This document shows positions 10,735 through 23,305 of a DNA stretch of 64,000 nucleotides, piece after piece (position 1 is the stretch's first letter; the number at the start of each line of letters is the position of its first letter). This DNA is from Tenodera sinensis (Eukaryota > Arthropoda > Insecta > Mantodea > Mantidae). The notes below the pieces were generated by a model that was not told where the DNA came from, did no database searches, and saw nothing but the letters and a program-made list of their open reading frames with translations. The position numbers were made by a program, and so were the translations under genes. The stretch is from positions 42,449,216-42,513,215 of the forward strand of contig CM060969.1 in NCBI GenBank assembly GCA_030765045.1, given 5' to 3'.

Positions 10735-10995
10735 AGGATTACCCCGAAAATAGTACGCTGTGTCACCGAACGGGATAATTCGTCCATATTTTTATGAAAT
10801 TAATGCCGTTACTACGAATTCATTATGATTAAAACGTTCCTTACCAATAAAACTGAATGAGTTTATATGGTTTCAGCAGGACGGCGCCACAGCTCATTTC
10901 GCTGCATTATGAGAGCGCCTCATCTGGAAGAATGATATCAATCGGCCCGTGCTGTCGCATGATTGAGATGTGCGATTATTTTCTGTTTCTTTTGT
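10735..10995 (+). mobile_element. broken mariner/Tc1-type transposase fragment
   Basis: A frame near 10745-10915 reads YAVSPNGIIRPYFYE, a short stretch, a stop, then LPIKLNEFIWFQQDGATAHFA. WFQQDGATAH is the hallmark around the second catalytic Asp of IS630-Tc1-mariner DDE/D transposases (Asp codon at 10880-10882). A frameshift follows, and the other frame gives GRMIS and CDYFLF (10971 on), matching the block around the third catalytic residue. Two in-frame stops and the frameshift make it non-functional. Only about 85 codons remain of an enzyme normally near 350 residues. No terminal inverted repeats are visible nearby. Confidence 0.85.
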
Positions 10996-10999
10996 TTTT

Positions 11000-11537
11000 G
11001 TTTGTTTATTTTTGTTTATTTTTGTTTATTTATTTTTTTTAACTAGAGTATTGCTAGTCGTTCTAAAACATAAACGAACCAAAAGCTAGGATTCATGTCA
11101 ACTTTGCATCAAGCAGCTTTGAGGTGTTGCAGAAAGTTATGTCAAACTTTCACTCACGACTACAGGATGTGGACGCAGAGACGGAGATCCTTTACAAGAA
11201 ACGATTACTATTGCTAAATAATAATAAATGTGAAAAATCCACCTGTATCTTCAGCATATTCTGACAAAATGACTAAAGTCCATCCAGGTACGTTTCTATC
11301 ACCTTATTTACCTTCTAAAACTTTAGCACAACACGACTCTCCTTTGACTGATATTAATACGGCCTACAGTCTTTCGTGATATTACAACTCACAACTGTTT
11401 TCTTCACTTTTCCTCACTTTCTCTGTCTCTTGAACAGCTGACTTTGACGATACAATCACTCGATACTACTAAAGTTGCTTTACTGGCTTTGCTTCGACGC
11501 ATCGTATCGCTCCCAACAATTGCGCGTGCGTGCGCGC
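11000..11537. other. T-rich run then unclassified DNA
   Basis: A (TTTG/TTTA)-rich run at 10982-11040 directly follows the transposase remnant. The rest of the interval has no recognised feature. Confidence 0.4.
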
Positions 11538-12150
11538 ACACACACATACACACACACACCACAACCACTCACACACTCACTCACAACACACACTCACTCA
11601 CTCACACACTCACAACACACACACTCATTCACACTCACACACTCACAACACACACACACTCACTCACTCACTCACAACATACACACTCACTCACACTCAC
11701 ACACTCACAACACACACACTCACACTCACACACTCACAACACACACACTCACTCACACTCACTCACACACTCACAACACACACACTCACTCACTCACACA
11801 CTCACTCACTCACACATTCACTCACAACACACACACTCACTCACTCACTCACAACACACACACTCACTCACACTCACAACACACACACACTCACACACTC
11901 ACAACACATACACACTCACACTCACACACTCACAACACACACACGCTCACTCACACTCACACACTCACAACACACACAAACTCACAACACACACACAAAC
12001 TCACTCACAACACACACACACTCACACACTCACAACACACACACACTCACACACTCACTCACTCTCACTCACACACTCACAACACATACACACTCACTCA
12101 CACTCACACACTCACTCACACTCACACACAACACACACACACTCACTCAC

Positions 12151-12207
<57 letters not shown>
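11538..12207. repeat. CA/CACT compound minisatellite
   Basis: About 670 bases are built only from CACA, CTCA and ACAA words. A longer unit of roughly 30 bases (CTCACACACTCACAACACAC and variants) recurs many times, ending in a purer (CA)n at 12150-12207. All three plus-strand frames are open and read as His/Thr/Ser/Leu repeats. These are artefacts of the array and not proteins. The neighbours show no TG-core repeat, so its origin differs from most CA arrays here. Confidence 0.95.
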
Positions 12208-12249
12208 AAAAACACTGCCTGCTGCATCGGCTCATGCATACTAAAGTAA

Positions 12250-13640
12250 ATACAGCCTTTTATGTTGCTAATATATTTTCTTTCACAAAAGCACACATAC
12301 GTAAGCAAGCACTTACCTTATGATGAGCATCCGATTAAGTGCCCTTTAGCTTATTACATCTGGACGAGGGTTTCAAAATCTTTTACACAAGGGAAGCCAA
12401 CGTTCATGCGCACCAAATGCGTATCCAGTTTTCCTAATATCCATTAAACGCTGGACTCACAAATTCCATTGATTAATTACACTACAACCATTAACAAAAT
12501 TGCACGTCGAGTGCAAATTGAAAGCAAAATTGTGGCGCCGGAATATATTGCTATATTTAACTGAATAACGCGGTAGCTACAAGCGTCAGGCGTAATTTGT
12601 TGCTTAATAATGACCTAGAGGCTAAAAGACTAGAGAGAAAAAAGGACTGCATTTGTGTGGACTGCTATATAATTTATGTATCGCTAAATTCTTGCTGTAA
12701 GTGCACAGAGAATATGAGACGACAGCTGTCTAATGTCAAGGAAAGACGATTGTCTACTAACATTGCTGGAAAATAACGTGACAGTCTGACATAGAGGCAC
12801 TTTTATCACCCAAAGATAACCCGTTACACCAGTAGAGTGAGAATATATGGGTATGTAAGTAAACCTACAAGTAATTTCAATTAAACATTTAACTGATAAG
12901 TCGCTAATTGGTAATATATTACGACTAACATACTATATGTAAAAAAATAATTTTAATTGACAAAATTGTGTCTAAACCTAACAATATACCTTTGTACCTA
13001 GGGAGACATTGTAGTTTCTGAGGTAAAAAAGAAGGGAAAAAGGAATATCTTCTTTTTTTCCTTTCATTACTGTGGAGTAATATTACATGCAAAGAATATT
13101 ATGAAAGTTTTTGTATTGTTGTAGGTGCATGGGCAATTTAAGTGGATGAGGTGTGTGTAATTTTTTTTTAACCTCAAGTTTTCAAGTGTTGTATTGTTAG
13201 TGAATCTGATGGTATTTCTGCACTAGTTTGTCTTTTCATTTCTTAAAATTGCCGCTTTTATGTCTCTTTCTCTATCAAGCAATGTACATTTTATATATAT
13301 TAAATTATCTAGAGTTCATTCCTCATTGTTAGTGGGCAAAGTGGGTTATGTATTAGTTTATATTTATATAGATAAATCTCCATTCTTTTCCAAGTGCATT
13401 TATATATAACATATGGGTGGTTGTGCATTTTATACATATGAAAATCACATGGTGTTTTAGCTTTTTTCCATTTTCCCGTAACTTATAATTTTTTTAAATT
13501 AGGTACCATTTACTCCAAAATTCTAGGAAGTTCATATCAAAATGAGTAGAGTAGTTTTGTCATACTTCGCACACAGTTTAAAAAACTATGATGTTAAGCA
13601 TTACAAAAATTGAGCTAGTTTTTAATTATGAATAAACAGC
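12250..13640. other. AT-rich DNA without recognised features
   Basis: I see no gene, no tRNA-like box and no tandem array above a few units in this 1.4 kb. Confidence 0.4.
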
Positions 13641-13649
13641 AATTTTCAC

Positions 13650-13880
13650 GCCTCTGTAGCGTGGTGGCAGCGTGTCGGCCTCACATCGAAGAGGTTGCGA
13701 GTTCGAATCTCGCTTAGACTGAGTTATGGGGATAAAGATTTATTCGTATTCTCTTATTTTGAGAAAATGAATGTCGGGTAACTTACAAGTTCTATGGAAC
13801 TCGAGAGCGTCAATCCACCAATTTCATTGATTCACCGTCCGACATGAAAGTACGTTGAAGTACATCAATAAATAATCAAT
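13650..13880 (+). mobile_element. tRNA-Val-like SINE, family D
   Basis: The head at 13652-13722 has A box TAGCGTGGTGGCAGC, an anticodon-loop-like CCTCACA (Val CAC type), and a perfect T-arm GCGAG-TTCGAAT-CTCGC. The acceptor ends do not pair, so it is not a functional tRNA gene. The body contains TATGGAACTCGAGAGCGTC and ends in an A/T-rich tail with AATAAATAATCAATG near 13880. It is the only copy of this type seen in the window. Confidence 0.75.
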
Positions 13881-14061
13881 GGAGGATAAACTGGAAACAT
13901 TGTTTCTCTGAATTTGCAACCTTTAGTTATAAATATTCTTACGGCGAACCTTACCGGTTTTGAAATAATTTCTCTCATGAATATGCTTTACCTCAACCTG
14001 GCTTGTCATTATTACTCGGTCTGTTATTTATTATTATTAAACAGACTACTGTTACGTTTGC

Positions 14062-14202
14062 AATTAAATAAGCCATAAGATCATTTCTGCAAATTTTTAT
14101 CTCAACTAACACGAAGAAGATAAAGGAATAAGAGTTTGTAGGCATGGTTAGTACAAGAGTAGAGAAGGTCATGTGAGTGCAACACATCAGATTTTTAATT
14201 TT
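14062..14202 (+). repeat. TG-core repeat, 3' terminal fragment (copy 4)
   Basis: The segment carries AAGATCATTTCTGCAAAT, ATCTCAACTAACACGAAG, AATAAGAGTTTGTAGGCATG, GTTAGTACAAGAGTAGAGAA and the end GTGAGTGCAACACATCAG. This fixes the 3' terminus of the family, also seen at 9041 and 26640. Confidence 0.75.
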
Positions 14203-14474
14203 CTTTTTGATGTACTTTATAATATCTTGACGAGGAGTGGTTATATGTGAATTTGTTGTATAAAAGAAAAGTGAGTAGAGAAAATAATGACAATGTACTA
14301 CGGTTTATAGTAAAATGGACAGCATAAAAACCTTCATGAAAAAATACATATGTATGCCAAATTTCGCGGTGTTGTAGGTGTATTTGACATTAGTCATGCA
14401 TTTTAAATTTTCAGCAAATAAACGGAGAATGATCAAAGAATAATCAAAATTAGTTTTGTGGTTTATGAAATTCC

Positions 14475-14475
14475 T

Positions 14476-14525
<50 letters not shown>

Positions 14526-14545
14526 CCGGAGGAGGAGGAGGAGAG
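14475..14545. repeat. (GA)n with GGA/AGT tail
   Basis: About 24 GA units run from 14475 to 14522, followed by GGAGGAGGAGG and short AGT repeats. It is a simple-sequence tract with no gene association. Confidence 0.95.
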
Positions 14546-14559
14546 AGTAGTAGTAATAT

Positions 14560-15740
14560 AGATGATATTCAAGAATCTTTAGTTTCGTTAAAGTAACTCA
14601 AGTGAGGAAGAAAAGAAACATAGCGGAATTCTTTTTATTTTCCCAGAGAATACAATAAATGCTTCACACTCATGTCACCTGCAAGCTTCAGGTGCATGTA
14701 AAGTCACGCAACAGTGCGCATTCATTTCGTTTTTCTTTCACAAGCACTTTGTACCGGAAACTGAATGTTAACAGCGGACATACATTTAACAAACTATGGG
14801 ACAATACTCGTGCATAGGGAAAGGTCAGTTCCTTTGTGTGAGAGTGAATGAGGAGGGAGGAAGGGCCATAAAAAGTCCCGTTTCTTCCATTATTTTAACC
14901 TCTCTTTTTTATGGCGAACAAATAGTGAGCTAACGTTTCTTTTAACCTACTTCCTTAAACACACACTGGACCTCCCGAAGTCAAGGTTACTCATTTTTTT
15001 TATGGCGTAAGGTTTGGAACAGTATAGAACGCTTGAGGTGTGGTAGGATGCAGTGAATGACCTGAAATGGTCTGCAGGAATGACGTTTTTATGGCTTCAT
15101 TGGCAGGAGGCCTTGCATCCTGGCGGACGTTGTCATGGACTCAAAATGAAGATCGCCTTGTCTCGAAACTGTTTTCTTACCTGGCCTTCTGACCCTTAGA
15201 TCAAGCTTCTGTTCCTTGCCATTTTAAGTAAATATCCATTTCGCTAGAACCTTTTATATCGCTATTTCTCAACATATAAACAATACATAAATTAAAAATA
15301 CCGAGCTATGAATTTTCAAAAATCCAAAGCGCCCTACTCGGGGGTTTTGTTTTAACTTATGCCTGCATAAACAATTGACTGCAAAGTTTGGTACTTACAT
15401 ATGAAGTTGCTCCTGAATTATGTTTTAAAACACAAATGTAAACTTCTTTTATGAATAGATGTGCTCCTTATGATGCAATTTACATAATTTTTGGGCAACC
15501 TCTCAGATATATATTTGTTATTTAAGCCAGAAAATAAGTTTGTTGAAAAGTATAGCTCTAAATTTATTTTTGTTCAATTGTGAGTTTCGACTTTTATAAA
15601 AAGTTAACGTACTTCTCAAACTTGGGTATCCTTGGTGGCTCAAATATTTCAATATTATAAATACTTTTATGAATGCTCTTTAACACCTATGATTCTGTAC
15701 TGGACGTGAAAGTCGCTTATTTTTGCTCAGAGGTCTCTTT
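14560..15740. other. unclassified intergenic DNA
   Basis: No conserved frame is seen. A weak resemblance to the TG-core repeat (AAGTTTGGTACTTA at 15390) is too short to call. Confidence 0.35.
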
Positions 15741-15744
15741 GTCA

Positions 15745-15815
15745 GGTTTCAGATTCTTTTACGTGTTGTTTTACTGACCGAATTTATTTTCCTTCCGAAG
15801 GAAACCAAGCTACAG
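15745..15815 (-). mobile_element. SINE family E body fragment
   Basis: TTCTTTTACGTGTTGTTTTAC and CCTTCCGAAGGAAACC match the body of the SINE copy at 31235-31470 (CTTTTATGTGCTGTAAATC and CTTCTGAAGGAAACC) in the same order. The head is missing. Confidence 0.45.
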
Positions 15816-18010
15816 AAATAAATAGGTAGTATATCCAGCAATAGTTACTTCTTAAAAAAACGTCATTTCTGGTGTTTGTCTCCGTCATCATCGAATATAA
15901 TATCTGGTCCTCGGTAATTAAGACGTACTTGTCCTATTATTTTATCTTTAATTTCTATTGTTATATACGTTAACTGTACAATAATACAACACTTACTTCA
16001 TTGTGGCTGTCAATTAAGCTTTGACAAATGGTACCGAAATTATTTTGGAGAAATACACTTCTGATGCATAAAAAGTAATTGTAATTTGTAAATTACGTTG
16101 GCTTTAATGAAGTAGGTCTTCACTCGTAAATCATACGTTTCTATTTTGCAGCTCTTAAAGAAGCAATGTGTATTTTGTGTAAAGTTCCTGGCCATTCGCA
16201 TCTTAAACAAATTTTTCTTTGCAGTTATACAGGTCATATTTACATAAACAAGACTATAGTGAGAATAGATTTTTATTATACAAGTGAGAGACGTTTATCA
16301 AGCTTTGAACTGAGAATATAGATATTAATAAGTAATCGCAAGAAAAAAGTGACTGTATTTACAAAGTGCATCTCAAATAAATGACTGGGAGCAAATACCG
16401 GATTTTCTGCAATACTTCAGAAATTCTAGGTGCGAAAAGATGAAATTACATGAAGTAAATCATTTCTGAAATCTAGCAGGTTCTTTCCTTTGCTTTTTAT
16501 TGCTTCTGAAGTTGAAAAACCTGTTCTGCACAGACACGGGTAAGAAAACGGGAGTTTAAACGCATCAGTGCTCCTTATTTGAAACGAGATACGTGCATTT
16601 GGAACTCGTGAACTGCAAATTTAATTAGTGAACTTTAATTTTCCTTTCTTGTAGGTACCACCAATACCTTCTCGGGCTAATATATTTCACCGACACCCAA
16701 GTATTCACTGCTGAAGTGTACATGGCTTAAAGGCAATAGAAAAAAGTTTATCCTGCGATAAGAATCGCTAAAAGGTAATTATCCCAACGTCTGGGTAACC
16801 GAGATACGAATCCCTGGCTTAAAGTGATCTGCTGTTTTTTTCTCCCCTCTTCCTGCTCTATCGAAACACTCCACCATCTGCGGTTTTATCTTTAATCATC
16901 ACGTAGAAAATAACATAACCTGATTTATCACTGAAGATGAAACCTTTGAAAAGCACAGTTTACAATCGTAATTACTAAATTGAGAACATTATTTTAGAGA
17001 CCAAGAATTGGAGGTCGAAAAACGAATTGTTTATTGTTAAGGGAAGTGTTTTATGTGGAGTAAAGTACCTCGGTGAAGACTTAAAAACATGCCTTTACTA
17101 ATACATTTTGAAAGTTACACCAAATATGTTCGTTAAGAAGAGCACTGCAACACTTAGACGTTTGTCTTTGATTTTAGATTTATTTTAAGCAGACTTTTGG
17201 TACACTCACTTCCATTTATGTCGTCCTGCCGCTTTGGAAGGCATTCTGTTAGTCTTCACAGTTAGCGTATCGCAAGCAGATGTTTTTTTTCGTGCATGAG
17301 TGGCGTCATGTTTTACGTGCATAATTCTAGATTATTCGCATATAAATATGTAACTTCGAGCAATATCTTCAAATGGCAAATTGACTTCCCACATATCCAC
17401 AATTTTTCCTCAATGCAGCTTGGCAATGGTTGCATATATCGCGTCAGCGGACTGGATTTTTTAACTTTTTCGATTTTACACCTCTTATGAATAAAGAAAT
17501 AACTGTGTAAAAGCCAAACAGTTCCTTATATAATAGAACTAAATGCTTTTAATTAGCGAAAGAAGTTTATTCTTTTAAAACAGCCTTCACATTTTTCAGA
17601 AAAGTACACTAGTGTCATTTTTATGCATAAGTAAACTGAAAATAAATTTAAGTATTTCTTTGAAGTTGGTGTTATTAGTTGCAGGAAAACACACTTTTTG
17701 TTTTTACACAGCTGTCAGTGTTAAAACTCCTTTTATTTTTTCAGCATAAATTAATTGTGTTAGCTAATGAAATAAGCAATCGTCAAATGCATATTTCAAT
17801 CTTTAGATAATATATTTAAGATTATGTATGGAAATTGGCATACAAATCAGAGCAAAACTGATATAAAAGGAGTATATTTCATACAAAATACAAAACTCAG
17901 ACAAAAAGCACCAGGGTGGTTAAAATGAATCTGGTGTTCGGGAAAATATTTGGCCAAAATGATTCATAGGAGTCCACTGAATTTGATATAACTCAAAAAC
18001 TGGAAAATGT
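15816..18010. other. AT-rich DNA, no gene recognised
   Basis: About 2.2 kb with only short chance frames and no tandem array or tRNA-like head. A pyrimidine tract followed by TAG near 16655 resembles a splice acceptor but has no supporting exon. Confidence 0.4.
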
Positions 18011-18019
18011 AACTTTCAG

Positions 18020-18225
18020 CTAAAAATTATTCCTAGGGTTTCCACGCTGTTTGGACAAACAGCAAAGGCAAAGCGGTCCACACTCCGTGCTATGAATGCG
18101 TCGGCTGAGGAGGTTGGTGAAATACCCTTTGAGGCAATAGAGGCACATATGGAACCCAGGGTACTTAAGCCAGAAGAGCAATTCCAAAGCCGCAAGTGGG
18201 GCGAGGTCACTGGTATTTCATTTGT
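18020..18225 (+). mobile_element. probable Ty3/gypsy-type gag fragment
   Basis: One frame stays open from about 18017 past 18225. It encodes, in order, TLFGQTAKAKRSTLRAMN, PFEAIEAHMEP and LKPEEQFQSRKWGEVTG. The pattern (YxxLxxLxxP ... I.xxLxxHxEPxPL.I.ERFxFxxRxQxxGES) resembles the retrotransposon Gag capsid region of gypsy-like elements. Composition is clearly less AT-rich than the flanks. No LTRs, protease or reverse transcriptase are seen beside it, so this is a solitary remnant. A TAACTTTCAG acceptor-like site just upstream leaves open the possibility of a captured exon. The family assignment is made by eye. Confidence 0.45.
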
Positions 18226-18419
18226 TTTATTTATTAAGTATAGCACATTTACTTCTCTGTCTCTTCCTCTCGCTCTATCTCCTTCTCTCTCCTTTACCTA
18301 GCTTTAACTGTAACGCAACGCAACCATTATATGTCTCTATCAAGAGACTTCATAGATCGGTGTGTGGCGGACAGTCCTCTGAGTTTATCTCTATACCACA
18401 TGATCTGTGCTACTACTAT

Positions 18420-18740
18420 AAGTGACGGGTAGATGGCAGCTTTGTACGTGCCCTCAGAGGCCTAAGTGCCAGGCAATTGTTTTTCTGTTTCCACATGTGC
18501 CGGCTAGGTGGCATTAGGTTGCCGTCCAGTCTATCTGCTTTGCTTATCTGTGGATAACTTTTACAGTTGGTTTCCCTTGGATTGTGGTATTAATAACAAC
18601 ATCCGATATTTACCTTAGCGATGAGGGAAACCTCAGAAAAAAAAAAACTAATCAAATGTGTTAGTTCACGACATTTGAAGCTCGGACCTCCCGAACGTGG
18701 GCCAAAAACGTTACCCCGTGAATCATCCTACCGGTATTAT
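18420..18740 (-). mobile_element. SINE family B, diverged copy
   Basis: On the minus strand an A-box-like ATTCACGGGGTAACG and a degenerate B box GAGCTTCAAATG precede GGTTTCCCTCATCGC and AATATCGGATG. The latter matches the family-B body (GGTTTCCCTTGTCAC, then GACGAATGTTCG). A longer GC-richer tail follows down to 18420. It is old and degraded. Confidence 0.5.
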
Positions 18741-18744
18741 TTTC

Positions 18745-20244
18745 CTATAAAAACAAATCTTATTCAAAGTTAAACCTTATAAAAATAATAAGATGGTACA
18801 GAATCAATATACATATTCTATGAGATGCATATTTAATATTTATCACAGTGCTTGTTTAATTTTGTCGCTTTCCCGTAATATTTATTATTGCAAATTGCAT
18901 ACACGCTTCGAAAAAATGGTACACGATGGAAATTGATCTCACTCGAGAATGATTTTTATACATAAAAATAGTTCATACCTAAATGTGAACATTTTTAATA
19001 CTCTATGTGCCATGTTTGGTCATGCACTAATATCGGCCATAGAGTATTCGCACCAAGCTAAAAATGCTAAGTTCCAATCTAAACTAAGGTTGCTTTGTTT
19101 GATCCTTTTCGTTTGTTTATATTTCCAAGCTCTGTAACGATGTTGTAAGACATTAATGGCACCGCATGTTCTCTTTCGTTTTTTATTTTCCGCTCCAAAA
19201 CTAATTCTCTTTATGGCGGATCTGAATACATTAAGTAGAAATGCGAAGGAAGTACATAATACGAAATGTTGGACTCAAAAAGGATCTATCAAGAAGCACG
19301 TAATTATTCACTTCCTCGCAAGTAAACTTTCAGACGGTCTTATTTTCTTGGTGTGCATTAACATCAAGGCAAAGGAAAGATTGGAAAGTAATGAGATAAG
19401 GTGCAGTAAAGTGTTCACATTTTTTGTTAGGTATAGGGTATTGGTGAATATACAAAGTTTTAAATTACCCTACTTGTACATTTTAACTAAACATCGTTGC
19501 ATTTAAAAGGACTACGAACATATCATTTTCAGTTAAAGCTTTTGTTAACAATTTTAAAGAGGTTGTATGAATATAAAACACAAATGTGCTTATGTCAGAC
19601 ATTATTTAAAGATGGACAGCCTTTTCAAGAAAATTGTATAATGAGTTTGAATAAAGTGCTCTTTCAGATATTGATGAAGAAAATGTGTATCTAGTGGCTC
19701 CCTGCAGTGACAAACTTCGGAAATATGCTGATTAAGTAATTTCTTACGAAATATCCTATAAGCAATGTCTTTCCACCAAGTCATCACGTAGTATGGATGC
19801 AGAAAGGGAAAGATAAAAAACGTGTAATGGTGTTTATGGTAGGTTTATTAGGAACTATGACTACAAACATGCGGAAAGAAAAACTTATTCCTGGTAACAT
19901 ACTCTTTCAATTGGAAGAAAATAAAGGGACACAAAAGCAAGAATCGGAACGTTTCAAGTATGTGCCTTTAATGATAGCAACGGCTAATGCTACTAACAAA
20001 ATTATTTTACTAAAATTTTGAATTTTGATAAGACTCCTATTATATAAGTTTTTACTTAATGGTTAAAGATTTGCTTGCTATAAAAAATTATACAACATTC
20101 AATCAAATAAACGGTGCTTATTTATAGAAAATTCAATATAAAAATTTTATTTTTCATATCGATGCATTAAACATGTAACTTTTAACAACTTTCAAAATTG
20201 TAGAGACATTTCTGAGAAGATAAAAAACAACTTACTTTTTCAAT
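18745..20244. other. AT-rich DNA with unassigned open frames
   Basis: Frames of 116, 65 and 74 codons (19156-19506, 19497-19694 and 19797-20021, all plus) follow one another and have no recognisable domain. Composition is biased toward Lys/Asn/Ile, as expected for AT-rich DNA, but their clustering on one strand is unusual. I do not call genes. Confidence 0.35.
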
Positions 20245-20312
20245 GTAAGTTGTATCTATTGGATGAGAGGATTTCTTGAAAATCTTCGTATCGCATCCGT
20301 GAAAAATGCTGA
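20245..20312 (-). repeat. TG-core repeat, short internal fragment (copy 5)
   Basis: ATGAGAGGATTTCTTGAAAATC, then CTTCGTATCGCATCC and GTGAAAAATG match the reverse complement of the block right of the TG core in other copies. A GGATTA triplet repeat (20306-20325) abuts it. Confidence 0.5.
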
Positions 20313-20325
20313 TTAGGATTAGGAT

Positions 20326-22994
20326 TGGTCAAACGGAGGAGGCCTGAATAGCTAGAGTTCACACGTATGTAGGCCATATAGGCCTTGTCACCCAATATTC
20401 ATTCTTAGAAAATGGTGTCTTCACATAGTTTTATATTCTTTAATTTTTTAAATTTAAGTTATATACAATAATTCTTGATCTGTTCTCTTCTAAGCAATAT
20501 TTCCAACACAGCTAATGATAAAATAGATGTGCATCCTTCTTGACAACTTTTGCCTATCTCTTATAATTTTCCAGTAACAAATACTGCACAAAATCAATTG
20601 AGTTTGAAGAGGACTCAGTGCTATTCACAGAAAATTCAAATTCAAAATTTTCAAATGTACGTTTCATACTTTCATCAAACCCGTCACAGCCATTTTTTAA
20701 AAAATAAAAATCAACAATTTTTCTAAACATAAGGAGCAGGTGAGAGTTTCTTTAACTACTATGTTTAAATAAGAAATTTGGTTTCTATGACGCTTTTGAT
20801 TTTCAGTTAAACTGTTCACCCACAGATAAATATTTATATCAAAATTCCTTTTTTGGTTGAGTAGACCAAAAACGCTGTTTCCAATGAAATATCGAAATCG
20901 AATTTACTGATGGAATACAATATTACGTAATGCCGTGCGTGTTTTGTTATCACTTAACCTCACTGTCTCTCATGTTTTCCATAATTGTTATCTGAACTCA
21001 TTTTACCTGTTTGGTATTTTTAATGTGTAACAGACATTACCAGGAAGTGAATCAAGCAGGTATAGTTACTTATTATCAGTCTACACACACAGGGAGTGTA
21101 TTTTTAGAGCGAACTGGACGAGGATAAGCTTTTGAAAGGATACAGTGAAACTTCGAATTGCTTTATGTTTCACAATTTGATGTTTGTAAGAATTCAAAAG
21201 TGCTCCCTCACGGCAGATGGATATTAACTTTGGCTGCCTCGAGTATATTGGGTTCTTCTATCCTATCTTCCTTACTGGTTAGGTTATTTAAAGTTTAAAG
21301 TACTTCTGTAGGGTACGTTAGCCGCTTTGATATGAAGCTTCATAAAGTTTCTCGAAGTTAATGCCGTCTACAACATTTCCATCCTTAAGGAATCTGCTGC
21401 CAGATGCTGCAGTGGTGAACCATGAGAGCTTTTGTCAGGATCTGCCTGGATGCGTGTGAGAATGGATCAGGTAAGTTGACTGATTCGTTTAATGGAGGCT
21501 AATAAATGAGATAGATATCTGAAGCGAGCTGCCGATTGTTTGAGGATTTAGAGTTAAAACATTCCTGTATCTTATCACTAGCAACGGTAATTATTGAAGT
21601 ATCACATCTGTCAACTTCTAGAATATGAATAACTTCATGGTTTAAAACAACTGTTTACATAATAAGGATGAGAAGAACGTTGCCGTGAGTCACTGAAATG
21701 CTAAGCGGAGAATTCCCGTGCGGCTGGCGCCAAGTGTAGGCTATCCCAAGGTAAGTCTTTAGGCGCTGCGGAGTGTCAATAACAGATCAAAGTAAAAAAA
21801 TGTAAGATTGTAAGACACAGATTTTAGAAAGACACCATAAGCCCCATAAGCCCATAAGCCCCACCTACTTCATGATTACCCTTCCAAACTTCTTATATAT
21901 ACCTATATGTTGCCAAATTTTAAGCCTCTAATTCGTATCCGGAACACAAATTTTATGTACTTGCTAAATTCTAAGCATGTTTTCTTATCTAATTTTCCAC
22001 ACTGGTACACAAGTATATCTGCAGGCAATTCTAAATTCTAACGTACTGAGTTCTAAGTACGGGAACCTTGAGCTACTGGCTTCCTCTTGGCCTAGTTAGT
22101 CGGAACGCCTAATTGCCTTATCTACTGACTTACAAGTAATCACTTTTCCTCAACACGGACCATGACTGATGACTTTTTGTTCCCTGGCAGAATTGCATCT
22201 TATGCTGCTTACGTTATGCATTTATTTTGACTTAGACAAATTGTTTTTTCAATTATTATAACTTTTTTGCTGAATTAATAACTGTACCAGTCAATAATTC
22301 CAGCATCAGGACGTTAACTAAGGTTGAGCCTTTATGCCCTTTCGAACTTTTAATTTATACATTCACTTTGCACAGTTGTACAAAGTAAAAGCATGTTACT
22401 TTCTAATCTTCCCTAATGCAGCACCAAAGACACGTGCTTGCCTTCAAGCAGTACAATTAAATCCAGCACTGCCAATAGGCATCCAGACGATTTATAAATA
22501 CAATAGAGTTATATACATGGCTCAATGAAGCACGCACAGAAAAGGAAGGGAGAAGCCCCATAGCACAATCCAACCAAATTAAAGAACAAGACGGAGAAAG
22601 AAAGGCCTGCGTGTACTGGTTAGTACACTAGAAAGTGTAGTGTACGCGAAATTGAGACATTGCGTGCTTGCGGGGGCAGCCTCATCCATTTTATTTTCTT
22701 CCCCGCCTTGCCCTTCCTCGGCTTAAGAAACAGTACAAAGAGAATGCAGGAGAATGACAAGGATAACAAATTCCCATTACATTTGCTCGGCAAGTAGCTT
22801 ACAGTTCAACCAGCAATACCAAAACGTATTGGTCAGGTCTTTATACTTGCCACAACTGTATGATGTTCCACTCCAAGTTTTTTTTTTTTTTTTTTACGAT
22901 TGCTTATTTCTCTTATTCTATCACACACATTTACATACACAAAAAACCAACTCGAACTCGAACCCGTGTGGCGGATGTATATGTTGTTTTCACC
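20326..22994. other. mostly unique DNA with two donor-like sites
   Basis: CAGGTAAGTTGAC (21469 on) and AAGGTAAGTC (21749 on) are good splice-donor matches in slightly GC-richer DNA. A start codon 16-17 codons before the first gives a short open exon-like frame. There is no homology I recognise. Three CATAAGCCC units lie at 21838-21865, and a poly-T run at 22877-22896. Confidence 0.3.
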
Positions 22995-23125
22995 AAAATC
23001 TTTAGCTCCTTTTCTGAGAAAATCAAATGTTTTTTGAAAAATGTTCCATATAAAGGATAATTTGGGATGGGACGATTTTCTTATAAATTTTCATTGGAAG
23101 ATGCTAAACTTATGTTTTGCAGCTG

Positions 23126-23205
<80 letters not shown>

Positions 23206-23305
23206 GAGAGTTCTAAAATATGTGTTTGGAAAACTCGATATCAAATGTTTGGTGTACTTCCTCTACTTAGTAAAAGTGCATAGTAGAGAAAGTAAAAAGA
23301 TCGGG
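22995..23305 (-). repeat. TG-core repeat with (CT)n(CA)n core (copy 6)
   Basis: On the minus strand the 5' end TTTTTACTTTCTCTACTATG begins near 23303. It is followed by GGAAGTAC, a GATATCGAG block, the TG core, a loosely conserved linker, and CCCATCCCAAATTATCC near 23060. The core is a (CT)7(CA)35 tract at 23125-23204, where other copies have (CA/TG)n. Confidence 0.7.

Noticed and set aside
13652..13722. Possible functional tRNA-Val gene
   Set aside because: T-arm and anticodon loop look good, but the acceptor stem does not pair and a SINE-like body with an A/T tail follows.
19156..20021. Cluster of three open plus-strand frames as a possible gene
   Set aside because: Residue use is that of AT-rich DNA, there is no domain, and the frames are not linked by convincing splice sites.
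21421..21483. Short exon-like frame ending at a GTAAGT donor
   Set aside because: There are only 16-17 codons from an ATG, no homology and no upstream signal. Donor matches of this quality occur by chance in 64 kb.
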